IMG/VR virus record: IMGVR_UViG_3300045977_000336
Span: 1 to 64,000 of that record
Direction: 5' to 3' (one strand)
Length of the DNA stretch: 64,000 nucleotides
Source of the DNA: a virus
Positions 1 through 8,787 of the stretch are shown here, piece by piece. The notes under the pieces are model-generated. The model searched no databases. It was not told the DNA's origin and saw only the letters and a list, made by a program, of their open reading frames with translations. Position numbers and translations under genes: made by a program. Position 1 is the first letter of the stretch. Every line of letters begins with the position of its first letter.

Positions 1-1
1 C

Positions 2-133
2 CTGCGCGCCGACGCCGCCGAGCGCGACCTGATGGCCCAGACCGGGCACCACGACATGGACACCATGCTCGAATATCGCGACGACGCCGGCATCGGCGCC
101 CTCAACGCCGCCCGCGCCGCGTTTGGAGAGTAA
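2..133 (+). CDS. Tyrosine recombinase/integrase, C-terminal fragment
   Basis: This is the end of a gene that begins before the window; 43 residues remain before TAA at 131-133. The tail reads LMAQTGHHDMDTMLEYRD, followed by an Ala-rich end. This fits the last part of a tyrosine recombinase catalytic domain: the GH pair supplies the second conserved histidine, and Tyr in LEYRD is the expected nucleophile that links to DNA. The arginine box and first histidine lie outside the window. It runs rightward and ends just before the convergent end of the late operon, as expected for a phage integrase closing an early operon, although a host recombinase cannot be excluded. A 10-bp hairpin at 171-195 could end its transcript. 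Confidence 0.75.
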   Translation: MRADAAERDLMAQTGHHDMDTMLEYRDDAGIGALNAARAAFGE

Positions 134-158
134 CGCAGTCGCGCGCCCCGTACCCGCT

Positions 159-172
159 GTTTCCGTGGAAAC
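159..172. repeat. Dispersed palindrome GTTTCC-GT-GGAAAC, copy 1
   Basis: A 6-bp-arm palindrome with core GTTTCCGTGGAAAC. The same core recurs at 13552, 31634, 47322, 55167 and 57163. In this copy the flanks do not extend the pairing. Confidence 0.7.
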
Positions 173-264
173 GGCACCTGGCCACCAGCTGCCGTGAAAA
201 CCCTTTCCCTTTCTACCAACCTCCAATCTCCAATTACTAATTTCCCAATAGTCTACCAACTTAC

Positions 265-292
265 TTGACAATTACACGCTAACGGATACAAT
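265..292 (+). promoter_or_regulatory. Sigma70-type promoter, rightward
   Basis: TTGACA at 265-270 and TACAAT at 287-292 are separated by 16 bases. The first is a perfect -35 box and the second matches five of six -10 positions. Transcription would start near 299 and run into the two hairpins at 300-406. No open reading frame with a convincing ribosome site follows, so a small RNA is the likelier product. Confidence 0.5.
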
Positions 293-321
293 AAAAATGG
301 CCCGCCGGACCAACGGCGGGC
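291..321 (-). terminator. Rho-independent terminator of the late operon
   Basis: On the minus strand GCCCGCCG and CGGCGGGC form an 8-bp stem with a 6-base loop, followed by CATTTTTATT. It lies about 190 bases past the tail fibre stop, with no other gene between, so it would end the long leftward operon. Confidence 0.65.
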
Positions 322-416
322 AAGTATGGGAGGCCACCATGCGGTTCGCAGCACCCGGCCCGCGCAGCGCAATAATGCCCGTGACAAGGTTTGCGCTCTG
401 CGGGCCGGCCCATTTT
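299..416 (+). ncRNA. Candidate small RNA with two stable hairpins
   Basis: The predicted transcript from the promoter at 265-292 has a first hairpin at 300-321 (8-bp stem). A long second hairpin at 357-406 has arms GGCCCGCGCAGCGCAA and TTGCGCTCTGCGGGCC that pair at 14 of 16 positions. The pairing continues as GGCCGGCC and is followed by ATTTT. No family is recognised. The same DNA also serves as the leftward terminator, so part of the signal could reflect that role. Confidence 0.4.
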
Positions 417-510
417 CACTACTTATCTACTTGTTTCCTTATTTCCCAATCTACCAATCTACCAATTTACCAATTTACCAATCCCTAATTACCAACCTCC
501 CCTCTCCCCC

Positions 511-2892
511 TCACGGTTCAAACAGCACCCACGCCACATTACTGTTGTCGCTGCCGCTGGAACTCACGATGTCAAATGAGGTGGACGGGACGATATTCTG
601 CACGATCAAAAGGCCAGGCGTCCCGCTCGGTCCGATGCACGTGCAGATAATACGGCTGCTGAAACTGACCGTCGTCTCGCTCACCGTCACCGTGCCGCTG
701 GCCAGCGTCGCGATCCCGTGCCTAATGTGCTGCGTATCGCTGCCCGCTGCCCCCCAGCGATTCATACCATACAGTATGCCGGCGCCGCCATAAGACGAGC
801 CCGGATCGGCCGTCGCATTCAACCCGTTATGGGCATAGCCGGTTACTCGCGGCTCTGTGCCGTCTTGCACCGCGACGCCCGTGGGGGCGAGATTGTTGCC
901 GAATTCCAGATGCACAAAGCCCGCGCTGGACATATCCGACTTGAACCACGCCGTCGTGTGCAGCGGCGAACCTTCCCCTTGCATATAATTGCCGTGCAAG
1001 GCGGCGATAAACCGCGACGTGCCGCCTGCGAGATACGTGTTCCAATCGACCTCGATCACATATTTCGCGTCGGTCAGCCAGAAGCTGCAATCGCGAATCA
1101 TCAGGCCGCGCACCAAATTTTCATACGTGTCACTGTTGGTGTAACTCTTGACCACGCGGCAAGTGTATGAGCCGCCGCCTGACGCTGACAGGAAGCGGCA
1201 GTTATGAAACAACACCGACATCACGACGACGGCCGCCGAGGCGCTGTCAAATAAGATCGCCGTGTCGAAGGTTTCAATGTGCGTATCGCTCACGCTGAAC
1301 TGGCTGGCGATGGCAAACTTAAACACCGTATCGTTGTCATACAGGTTGCAGCCGCGCACATTGACCACGCTCGCATACTGCACATCAAACCCGATCGTGC
1401 TGCCCGATACCGAACTATCCTCGAACTGAATCAGGCCGCTATAAGCCCCTTCAATCTTGACGCCCGTCGCAAAATTCTGGAACCCGCAGCCGCGCACAAT
1501 CACTTCGTCGCCCAGGTCGACGTGCAGCCCGATCGCGCCGCTGCCCGACTTCGTGACGTACAAATTGATCAATTCGCAGCGGTGCTGGAGTACGCTGCCG
1601 TTGCCGAACTTGAAGCCTTCACACGAAACGAGCGTGTCCTTTTTCGAGCCGATGATACTCACGAACTCCTTAATCGTGATCACGCCGGCCGGTTCCGTGG
1701 TGTTGCCGTAGACCTTGATCACTTTGCGGTGCGTGCTGTCTGGCGAGATGGCTGCCATCGCAGCCGTAATCGTGGTGTAGTCGCCGGCGCCGCTGGGATC
1801 GACGATGACTTGATCGGTATAGTTCAACGCCCCGATCAATTGCTTCCATGACGCATCGAAATACCACAGGCGGCGGTTCGTCTTGTCCAGCGCGATCGGC
1901 TGCCAGCCGCTATAGGTCGTGGGTGAGCCGTTCGGCGCGCCCGCCATGCCGGGCAGGTGCACAAAGCCCGCCGTGGCATTGGTCGCGGGATTGCCGAGCG
2001 TCAGCACCAGGTCGCAGTTGTCTTGCATCAAAAGGCCCGTCTGCGTGTCGGCCTGATTCACCAGCCGGACGCCCGTGCCGCCTGACTTGAGTTTCAGATC
2101 GTTGACCGAGGCGAGGATGTACGCCGTCTTGCTGCCGGGGGTGATCCATTGAATGCCCACGCCGTCCTTATTGAACACGAACTCCCCGCGCGCTACCAGC
2201 GATAGCCAGTTATTGCCGCTCGTCTCGTCATCCAGCCGCCACACGGGCATGCCGCCGTTGAAGCCGGCGTCGCCCGCGACCACCACCATCTGCTGCATGT
2301 TGCGGTTCGCGCGCAGCGTCATCAAGAAATGATCGGTGTTGAGATTGGTCACCTTTTGAATCAGCAGGCCGCGTGGCCCGCCCACGGACTGATTGAACGA
2401 CGACCAGTCGAAAATTTGAATGCCTTGCTGGCTGCTGCTGGTGCTGCGCTCGGCGCTGCTGGCAATCTCTTTGTTGAGATCGATGGCGAGGCCGGTCGGT
2501 TTGTTGTCCGTCCACGGCGCGCCTGCGCCCTGTTTGCCGGACAGGTTGATGTAGATCGCGTCGCTTTTGCCTTCGTTATACAGCGCCAACGCTGCGCCTG
2601 TGTCGATCGCGTCTGTGTCGAATTCAAACTTGAGGCCGTAGAACTGCGACGCGCCTTGAGACGCCTGTGTATTCTTGAAATGGAAACGCATCAAGTCGAG
2701 CTCGCCGCCGCCCGGCACGAGCACCGACCACGGGCGCGGCACATGGTCAAGAAACGCGACGCCCGTCACCATTTCAGGATTAGACAGCACGATCGGCAGT
2801 ACAATCGCGCCGACATTCGAGGCGGGCAGACGCACGCCTTGCCGCAACTTCAAAGACTCGTAGTTGTCTTCACCGCGCCCTAATTGTCTCAT
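511..2892 (-). CDS. Tail fibre/receptor-binding protein with right-handed beta-helix
   Basis: A 793-residue protein, the last gene of the late operon. The N-terminal 370 residues carry no motif I recognise. From about residue 375 the sequence QVIVDPSGAGDYTTITAAM opens a pectate-lyase-type parallel beta-helix region. Short turns such as VNVRGCNLYDN and VSDTHIETFD recur up to about residue 600, and a distinct C-terminal domain follows. Such fibres bind or cut surface polysaccharide. No depolymerase active site can be identified by eye, so binding versus cleavage is open. Its ATG overlaps the stop of the upstream tail gene (ATGA), so translation is probably coupled. Confidence 0.75.
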   Translation of the reverse strand: MRQLGRGEDNYESLKLRQGVRLPASNVGAIVLPIVLSNPEMVTGVAFLDHVPRPWSVLVPGGGELDLMRFHFKNTQASQGASQFYGLKFEFDTDAIDTGAALALYNEGKSDAIYINLSGKQGAGAPWTDNKPTGLAIDLNKEIASSAERSTSSSQQGIQIFDWSSFNQSVGGPRGLLIQKVTNLNTDHFLMTLRANRNMQQMVVVAGDAGFNGGMPVWRLDDETSGNNWLSLVARGEFVFNKDGVGIQWITPGSKTAYILASVNDLKLKSGGTGVRLVNQADTQTGLLMQDNCDLVLTLGNPATNATAGFVHLPGMAGAPNGSPTTYSGWQPIALDKTNRRLWYFDASWKQLIGALNYTDQVIVDPSGAGDYTTITAAMAAISPDSTHRKVIKVYGNTTEPAGVITIKEFVSIIGSKKDTLVSCEGFKFGNGSVLQHRCELINLYVTKSGSGAIGLHVDLGDEVIVRGCGFQNFATGVKIEGAYSGLIQFEDSSVSGSTIGFDVQYASVVNVRGCNLYDNDTVFKFAIASQFSVSDTHIETFDTAILFDSASAAVVVMSVLFHNCRFLSASGGGSYTCRVVKSYTNSDTYENLVRGLMIRDCSFWLTDAKYVIEVDWNTYLAGGTSRFIAALHGNYMQGEGSPLHTTAWFKSDMSSAGFVHLEFGNNLAPTGVAVQDGTEPRVTGYAHNGLNATADPGSSYGGAGILYGMNRWGAAGSDTQHIRHGIATLASGTVTVSETTVSFSSRIICTCIGPSGTPGLLIVQNIVPSTSFDIVSSSGSDNSNVAWVLFEP

Positions 2893-4418
2893 GACACCTC
2901 CGAGCGCATCGTCAACGTGCCCAACGGCTGTTCTGCGGTCGGCGGTCCCATTTCAACTTCGCTCACGAATTCGATGCGCGGATCGTCACTGAAATGACCA
3001 CTGATCTGTCCCGGCCCAACCGGGGCGTCGTCGATATACAGATACACGCCTGCCTGTGCAAACCACGGCTCAAGCGGCACGTTGCCGCTGCCGGCGTAGT
3101 AACGCCCGCGGCGAAAGTGGTAACGGATGTCGGTCGGCGCGGCTTCATAGTCAAAACGGCGCTCGGCATAGACGCCGCACACCCAGCGCGCACTCGTGCC
3201 GTCGCCTGCGGCGGCGATGTCTTTCAGAGCTTGCCAGTGGCGAATCGGTGCGCCGTCGTCGATGCGGTACAGCGTGCTATTCGTGCCGATCGTGCCTCGG
3301 CTGACGAACTCGGCTTCACTGAGAATGGTGACGACTTGCTCGCTGCACGTGGCCGACGTGCCTACCGCCAAGCAATACTTGTTGCCCAGCGTGTGCGCAT
3401 AACCGTGCAGCAGCAGCGCCAGCGCGGTTTTCTTGCCCGTCACTTCGAAATCAAAACTCGTCAGGTCGCTAGGGCGGCGCGTCTTAGGCCATGCCTGTTC
3501 TTTGAGATCGGCCTGTGCGACGGCGTTCGCGGCTGCGCTGGTCATACCCACCAGCCGCGCCGCCTGTTCATAGCGCCCGAACTCAGTGATCGACGCCGTG
3601 TCGGTGAACCAACCTGTTTCAGATTCCGGGATCGACTCACGCTGCAAGATGAACGAATCGCCGTAGCACGTGCCCGCCACACTGAGCGATTTCACTTCGA
3701 CGTTGACCGCGCCAGCATAGGTATTGTTCGATTGAATATGAATCGAAATGCCCACCTCGCCTGCGGCGTCGTGCCGCAGGCCTTCGCCCAACAGCGCCCC
3801 CGTGTCGGCGCGCGCGATCGTGACGCGCCACGCGCCGCTGACGATCTTTAATTTGCCCGTCAACGTGTAAGCGAGGCCCGCCGCAATCGTCGGCGTGCCC
3901 AAGCACGCGCCGCGCACCGTCGTATCGTTCACAACGACTTTGCACGAATAAAAGCCGGTGTTGACCCATTCCGGGCTTTGCGTCACCGTCGCGCCGTTGA
4001 GCGCCGTCCACGCGCCGCTTTCTGCGCCGCCGTTGGTCAGCAAGTTATCAAACAGGCGCGTGTAAACCGCTTTACAAGCGTTCGCCAACGGCGGCGAGAC
4101 GATCGAGCGCCGCCATGTCACCCCGTTCAACGTCAACTCCATCTCCGCGACATAGCCTTGCCACGTCACGTAACCCCCCACGGATTCGCGCACCTCGCGC
4201 GTCATCCCCTCCAAAAAGAACTCCAACATTTCATCCTGTGTCCAGCCCGCGCGTCGATCGTCACGCTTGTCGGGTAGCGTGGTGGTGCCTTGCCAGTCGC
4301 CGCCGATCGCGCGCTTGCTGCGCGTCCAGGTCGGATAGAAATTGGGCGTCAGGTCACGCAGCGGCGCGTTGCCACGCTTGATCGAATTGAATAAGCCGAT
4401 CGAGAAATCGTAAGCCAT
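2889..4418 (-). CDS. Tail tip protein with an internal carbohydrate-binding-like domain
   Basis: A 509-residue protein between the distal-tail-like gene and the fibre, so probably part of the tail tip. The first 120 residues and last 230 residues flank an insert at about residues 125-250. The insert starts NLLTNGGAESGAWTALNG, typical of galactose-binding beta-sandwich domains (CBM4/9-like), and ends near SLSVAGTCYGDSF. The outer parts have no recognised family. The inserted sandwich suggests a role in cell-surface sugar binding; this is inference from fold-like sequence and position. The start is 4 bases after the upstream stop. Confidence 0.55.
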   Translation of the reverse strand: MAYDFSIGLFNSIKRGNAPLRDLTPNFYPTWTRSKRAIGGDWQGTTTLPDKRDDRRAGWTQDEMLEFFLEGMTREVRESVGGYVTWQGYVAEMELTLNGVTWRRSIVSPPLANACKAVYTRLFDNLLTNGGAESGAWTALNGATVTQSPEWVNTGFYSCKVVVNDTTVRGACLGTPTIAAGLAYTLTGKLKIVSGAWRVTIARADTGALLGEGLRHDAAGEVGISIHIQSNNTYAGAVNVEVKSLSVAGTCYGDSFILQRESIPESETGWFTDTASITEFGRYEQAARLVGMTSAAANAVAQADLKEQAWPKTRRPSDLTSFDFEVTGKKTALALLLHGYAHTLGNKYCLAVGTSATCSEQVVTILSEAEFVSRGTIGTNSTLYRIDDGAPIRHWQALKDIAAAGDGTSARWVCGVYAERRFDYEAAPTDIRYHFRRGRYYAGSGNVPLEPWFAQAGVYLYIDDAPVGPGQISGHFSDDPRIEFVSEVEMGPPTAEQPLGTLTMRSEVS

Positions 4419-4421
4419 CGC

Positions 4422-5828
4422 TCATGACTCGTTGCCGCGCAGCGTCAACCAGCGCGGTACATAAGCATAGGTAATGTCGGCGGTCGCCGTCTTGCCGTTG
4501 CCCGGGTAAAGTAAACTGTCGGCGGCGAACACCAAGCGCGTCGTGTCATCGCGGGGGGTGATCCCCCAACGCGTCGGCTCGACCATCGCTGAATAAAAGA
4601 CAATATCCGCTTCCGTTGCATACGCGGTGATGTCTTCGTTCATATGTTGGAAAACGTTGACCCACACGACGTCCGTGCCCCCGACGTCATACGGCAGCGT
4701 GACTTTGATACTGCCGTCATCTTTGGGGATCAAGATGTAACAATCCAGATGCAGCGCGCCCGACCCGCTTAGGCGCTCGGTCGCCAGCGCCATCATCGCA
4801 TTGTGCAGCGTGCTGGGCGGCATGACGGTCAGCGACGGAATGTTGAACGAACCGACCTCGTAGAGTTTCCACGCCGTGCCGCTGATAATCTTCTTGGAGT
4901 TATACGTGGGATTGTAAATCGTTGTGGAATCGCCGAAACCGTGCAGCATCTGCACGCGCGCCACACTGCTGTCACTCATCTTCGCGCGCAGCAGCACACT
5001 GTACGATCCGCGCTGATCGGCATAGTTCGGCGTCACGTTGATGGCCGGGAGGTAGGTGCGCACCGTGTAACCGGGCGTCTCGGTGAACGTCACGGTCATG
5101 CGTGTGCCAGAGTAAGCCGTCGCGTCCGCTGTCGGCATCATGTCACTGCTGTCTGGCCCGTAGCCATCTTTCAATGACCACACGGGAACGAAGTTCGCCG
5201 CATTGCCGAAGCGATTCGTCTTCCAGCCGAACCAGAACGCGCCCATCACGTAGCCCGACGTCGGGCTGACCGACAGCCGCAGCACGCGTGCCCGCACGTC
5301 GCCGCGAATTGTTTCCGCCAAGGCAGCCGTGCCGCCTAAGAAATTGATCCCGTTACGCGCGCTGGTGCTGGGGTACGGCGCAACATCTTCCCACGCGCCG
5401 ATCCGCTCGATCGTCAGCGTGTAGTCGCCGATGTCGGAATCCAACTGCGCGGGTAATTGCATGACGGGCACACTGCTGCCCGTCATGCCGCGAATGAACG
5501 CTTGGCGCTCATAGGTTTCATTATTCATTTTCACGCGCAGGACGACGAGATAGCGCTCGACGTGCGGATCGGCCAGCCAATCCTGCACCTGTTTGATTTT
5601 AGCGTCGAGGTTCTGAATGATTGCCGCGAGGTTGTCGTTGCTCGAACCTTTCACACGCAGCGTCAACGCTTCAGTTACGCTGTCTGTACCAGGCGCAGGG
5701 ATCTGCTGTACCCAGCCGTCGCGCGTCAAGACGATGCCCGTCGCCGCGCCTAAGCCGCCCATCAAGTCGAGCGAATCAACATCCGTCCCGCTCAGATCGC
5801 AGCGCACCAGCTTGAGTACGGTCGCCAT
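4422..5828 (-). CDS. Distal tail/baseplate-like protein
   Basis: A 468-residue protein directly after the tape measure gene, the usual place of the distal tail protein. The N-terminus (MATVLKLVRCDLSGTDVDSL) and a region reading ALTLRVKGSSNDNLAAIIQ, followed by VERYLVVLRVKMNNETY, are typical of tail-tip beta-sandwich proteins that act on a ring of repeated strands. The C-terminal half (from about 200) looks like a second beta-rich domain. The assignment rests mainly on gene order. It starts 3 bases past the tape measure stop. Confidence 0.5.
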   Translation of the reverse strand: MATVLKLVRCDLSGTDVDSLDLMGGLGAATGIVLTRDGWVQQIPAPGTDSVTEALTLRVKGSSNDNLAAIIQNLDAKIKQVQDWLADPHVERYLVVLRVKMNNETYERQAFIRGMTGSSVPVMQLPAQLDSDIGDYTLTIERIGAWEDVAPYPSTSARNGINFLGGTAALAETIRGDVRARVLRLSVSPTSGYVMGAFWFGWKTNRFGNAANFVPVWSLKDGYGPDSSDMMPTADATAYSGTRMTVTFTETPGYTVRTYLPAINVTPNYADQRGSYSVLLRAKMSDSSVARVQMLHGFGDSTTIYNPTYNSKKIISGTAWKLYEVGSFNIPSLTVMPPSTLHNAMMALATERLSGSGALHLDCYILIPKDDGSIKVTLPYDVGGTDVVWVNVFQHMNEDITAYATEADIVFYSAMVEPTRWGITPRDDTTRLVFAADSLLYPGNGKTATADITYAYVPRWLTLRGNES

Positions 5829-5831
5829 GCC

Positions 5832-8780
5832 TTAGCCTCCCATCCGGTTATTGCTGCGCCACAAAGTTTCACGCCGCCGCTGCTCGTAATAATGCGCCAG
5901 CGCCATGCGATCGTTGATGACGATGGTATCACCACCGCGCGTCAAGTTCGCTTGAGGCGCATGTTCAATCTGCGTCTGCCGCCCCGCCAATGATTCTAGT
6001 GCGCGCAGCAGCCGCGCCGAATCTATATTGTCCATGACATAGCCGCGCGTCTGCGGGAAGAACAATTCCGGCCCGGCTTCACCCACCCACGTCGGCGCGC
6101 TGATCTGCCCGCCGTACTGCGCCCCGCCCGTCAACGGCTGATCACTGCCCGGCGCGGCTCTCTGCTCATGGAAGACGGTCGTGATCGTGATCGTCTTGCT
6201 GCGCAGCGCGTCGATCTTCGCTTGCATCCCGCCCAGCTGCCCGATCGATTCACGCACGGGCGGCAGCAGCGTGTCATCCAGCGCGCTCTGCACATTGCGC
6301 GCGAAGGTGTACGGGTTTTGATCCTCGGCCAGTTGCCCCGTCGCCAGCAGCACATTCGCCGTCATGGTGGCGGACTTCTCATCAAACACGCCCATTTGTT
6401 TGGCGACTTCGGTGAAGCCTTTGATCTCGGCCTTCGTCCAGCCGTCCTGCGCCAATTGCTGCTGCGCAATGTCCAACACAATGCGCTTCATGGCCTCATC
6501 GTGTGCGTCGGCGTTTTCTTTGATCGCGCCGGTCACTTCGTCGTACTTGACCTTGAGTTCCGCGATCTTTTTCGTGTTATCTACGTAGGCCGGGCCGACT
6601 TCGTTGGTCAGTTTGCCTGTCAGTTTATCGGCCTGCACCTGCAGGCCCGACATGCGCGCCTCGAATTCGGCGTCACTTTCATTGCGCTTGCGCTGGCGCA
6701 GGATGAGGTCTTCCGTCACGGCGGCCAGTTTCGTCTCGGCCGCGTGACGCTCGTTGGCCGTCATGGTGGCCTTATTGGTGGTGGTGATCAATTGTCCGTT
6801 GGAGGCTTCCAGCGCCTGAATCTTTTTCATCAGGTCGTCGGCGTCGGCCTGTAATTCGCGCTGTTTCTTGTTGTAGTCCGTCATCTCCTTGCGCACGGCC
6901 CCGCCATAGCCTGCCGTCATGACAGCCACGGCCTGCGTCAGGCTGGCGGTCTGTGCCGCCGCCTCGGCAGCGCTGATCCCGATCGCCTGATTGCCTTTGG
7001 CCGCCGCTGCCGCTCCCTCAGCCGCGCGGCGTGAAGCGCGCTCGCTTTCGTCCAGCGCGCCCCCCACGCCATACGCCCCGCGCGCCGCGTTGAACTGCGC
7101 TTCCGTCAGCAGGCCCATCTTGCGCATCAATTCATCGGTCAAGTCGATCTGATTGCCGACGCCCGTCGTCACGCGCTGCCCGGCCGCCAGTAGATCGGCT
7201 TGCTGCTGCGTCAACTGGCCTGCGGCGACGGCGGCGCCCAGCACGCCCGCCTGGTACGCCTCGAACGACGGCGCGCTGGTCTTCAATTCTTCATTGACGC
7301 CGCGCACCGCATCGTCGAGTCTCTGGTTGGCCGTTACCAGCAGGTCGAGCGTATTGAGGCCCTTCGCCATCGTGTCAAAGAAATCGGTCAGCGCCGGCAG
7401 CGCGCGGTTGGCAATGCTGATCTTGAGCGCGTCAAAACTGGCTTCGGCCTTGTTGAGCTTGAAAGCCATCGTATCCGAGGCCGTCGCAAAGGCCTTCTCA
7501 GTTGAGCCGGCAGCACCTTGCATCGACTTCAACACTTCAGCATACGCTTCGCCCTGGCTGCCCGCCGTCGCCAGCACACCCGTCAGCGCCCGCACGTTGG
7601 GGATAATGGCATCGAGCACGTCAATGTTGCCTTGCGTGCGATCCATCAAGTCTTTGAGCGTGACCAGCAGCCCGCGATCGCGGATCGAGGCGCGCACTTC
7701 ATCAGCCGTCAAGCCGATCCCGGCCAGCGCATCGCGCGCCTGTTTGCCCGGCGATTCCAGCGCGGACAGTGTGCCGCGCAGCGCGGTTGCCGCTTCCTCC
7801 GCCGATAACCCGATGCGCGTCATGGTCGCCATGCTCGCGCCGACCTGTTCAAACGAGACGCCTGCCTGCGAGGCGATCGGCAGGATGCGCCCCAGCGCGC
7901 CCGCAAACTCAGTCGGCTCGCCCTTGCCTTCCTTGACGATCTGGATCAGCACGTCCGTCACGCGCGAGGCTTGATCGACGCCCAGTTTGTAGGCGTTGAG
8001 CGTACTGGTCACCGCGTCGGCGATCGTCTTGGTTTGGCCCAGGCCCGCCGCGCTCGCCTTGGCGCTGGCTTCCAGCACCTTCAAGCCTTGCGCGCCCGCA
8101 AAGCCCGACGAAGCCACGAAGTACAGGCCTTCGGCCAGTTCGCGCGGCCCGCGCCCCACTTCCTTAGACATCTGCGAGACGGCATCCGTCATGCCGCCGA
8201 TCTCGCGCTCGGTGGTATTGGTCAGCGCGACGATCTTGTTCATCGTCGTTTCGAACTGCGACGCCGTGCGCACCGCATCGACAAAGGCCGCCGCACCTGC
8301 CAGCACCGCCGTCGTCGCCAGCCCGATCCCGACTTGCAGCGCCTTCGCTTTCAAGCCCACTTGATCGAGCGAGTGCTGCACCTTCATCACGCCATCGGCA
8401 TACTGCTGCGCGCCGATCTTGCCGGCGCCGTAGTCGGCATTCAATTTGTTGATCGACGTCGAGGCTTGCAGCGCCGCTTTGTTGAGGATGCCGGCCGCGA
8501 GGCCGGTCTTTTCAAACGCCTCGCCATATTTCTGCGTGTCCAGCCGCCCCGCTTGCATCTCGGTCTGCAAGCCGCCCAGGGCCGTGCGGGCCACATTCGC
8601 CTTGCTGGAGTTTTGTGTGAGGCTCTGCGCCATGCCGTAATAGGCTTTGGTCGATTGCACGGCGCTGTTGTGCGTGGCTTTGATCTCGCGTTCGAGCGCG
8701 GCCAGTTCCCGGCGCGCGTCAGCAGGCCCGCTGCCGGTTTTGGTCGCTCTGAGGATGAGATTCAGGTAAGAGTCAGCCAT
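5832..8780 (-). CDS. Tail tape measure protein, TP901 core family
   Basis: At 982 residues this is the longest late gene product. Residues about 165-400 match the TP901 tape-measure core: ASQFETTMNKIVALTNT, then GPRELAEGLYFVASSGFAG, then AATALRGTLSALESPGKQ. A hydrophobic stretch near 150-165 (IGLATTAVLAGAAAF) and long Ala/Gln/Glu-rich helical regions at 580-800 are usual for this family. It sets tail length and is ejected with DNA. At about 0.15 nm per residue the tail would be near 150 nm, an estimate from general knowledge. It follows the frameshifted chaperone by 7 bases. Confidence 0.9.
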   Translation of the reverse strand: MADSYLNLILRATKTGSGPADARRELAALEREIKATHNSAVQSTKAYYGMAQSLTQNSSKANVARTALGGLQTEMQAGRLDTQKYGEAFEKTGLAAGILNKAALQASTSINKLNADYGAGKIGAQQYADGVMKVQHSLDQVGLKAKALQVGIGLATTAVLAGAAAFVDAVRTASQFETTMNKIVALTNTTEREIGGMTDAVSQMSKEVGRGPRELAEGLYFVASSGFAGAQGLKVLEASAKASAAGLGQTKTIADAVTSTLNAYKLGVDQASRVTDVLIQIVKEGKGEPTEFAGALGRILPIASQAGVSFEQVGASMATMTRIGLSAEEAATALRGTLSALESPGKQARDALAGIGLTADEVRASIRDRGLLVTLKDLMDRTQGNIDVLDAIIPNVRALTGVLATAGSQGEAYAEVLKSMQGAAGSTEKAFATASDTMAFKLNKAEASFDALKISIANRALPALTDFFDTMAKGLNTLDLLVTANQRLDDAVRGVNEELKTSAPSFEAYQAGVLGAAVAAGQLTQQQADLLAAGQRVTTGVGNQIDLTDELMRKMGLLTEAQFNAARGAYGVGGALDESERASRRAAEGAAAAAKGNQAIGISAAEAAAQTASLTQAVAVMTAGYGGAVRKEMTDYNKKQRELQADADDLMKKIQALEASNGQLITTTNKATMTANERHAAETKLAAVTEDLILRQRKRNESDAEFEARMSGLQVQADKLTGKLTNEVGPAYVDNTKKIAELKVKYDEVTGAIKENADAHDEAMKRIVLDIAQQQLAQDGWTKAEIKGFTEVAKQMGVFDEKSATMTANVLLATGQLAEDQNPYTFARNVQSALDDTLLPPVRESIGQLGGMQAKIDALRSKTITITTVFHEQRAAPGSDQPLTGGAQYGGQISAPTWVGEAGPELFFPQTRGYVMDNIDSARLLRALESLAGRQTQIEHAPQANLTRGGDTIVINDRMALAHYYEQRRRETLWRSNNRMGG

Positions 8781-8787
8781 GATCGTT

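Larger units (their letters stand above)
134..510. other. Convergent intergenic region with hairpins and AT-rich 7-mer repeats
   Basis: No protein gene is visible between the recombinase end and the tail fibre end. In order it holds a GTTTCC-GT-GGAAAC palindrome (159-172), an ACGGCA...TGCCGT hairpin (171-195), a TTACCAA-type repeat block (205-262), a promoter (265-292), two GC-rich hairpins (300-321 and 357-406) and a second TTACCAA block (420-503). It is where rightward and leftward transcription should meet. Confidence 0.6.
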
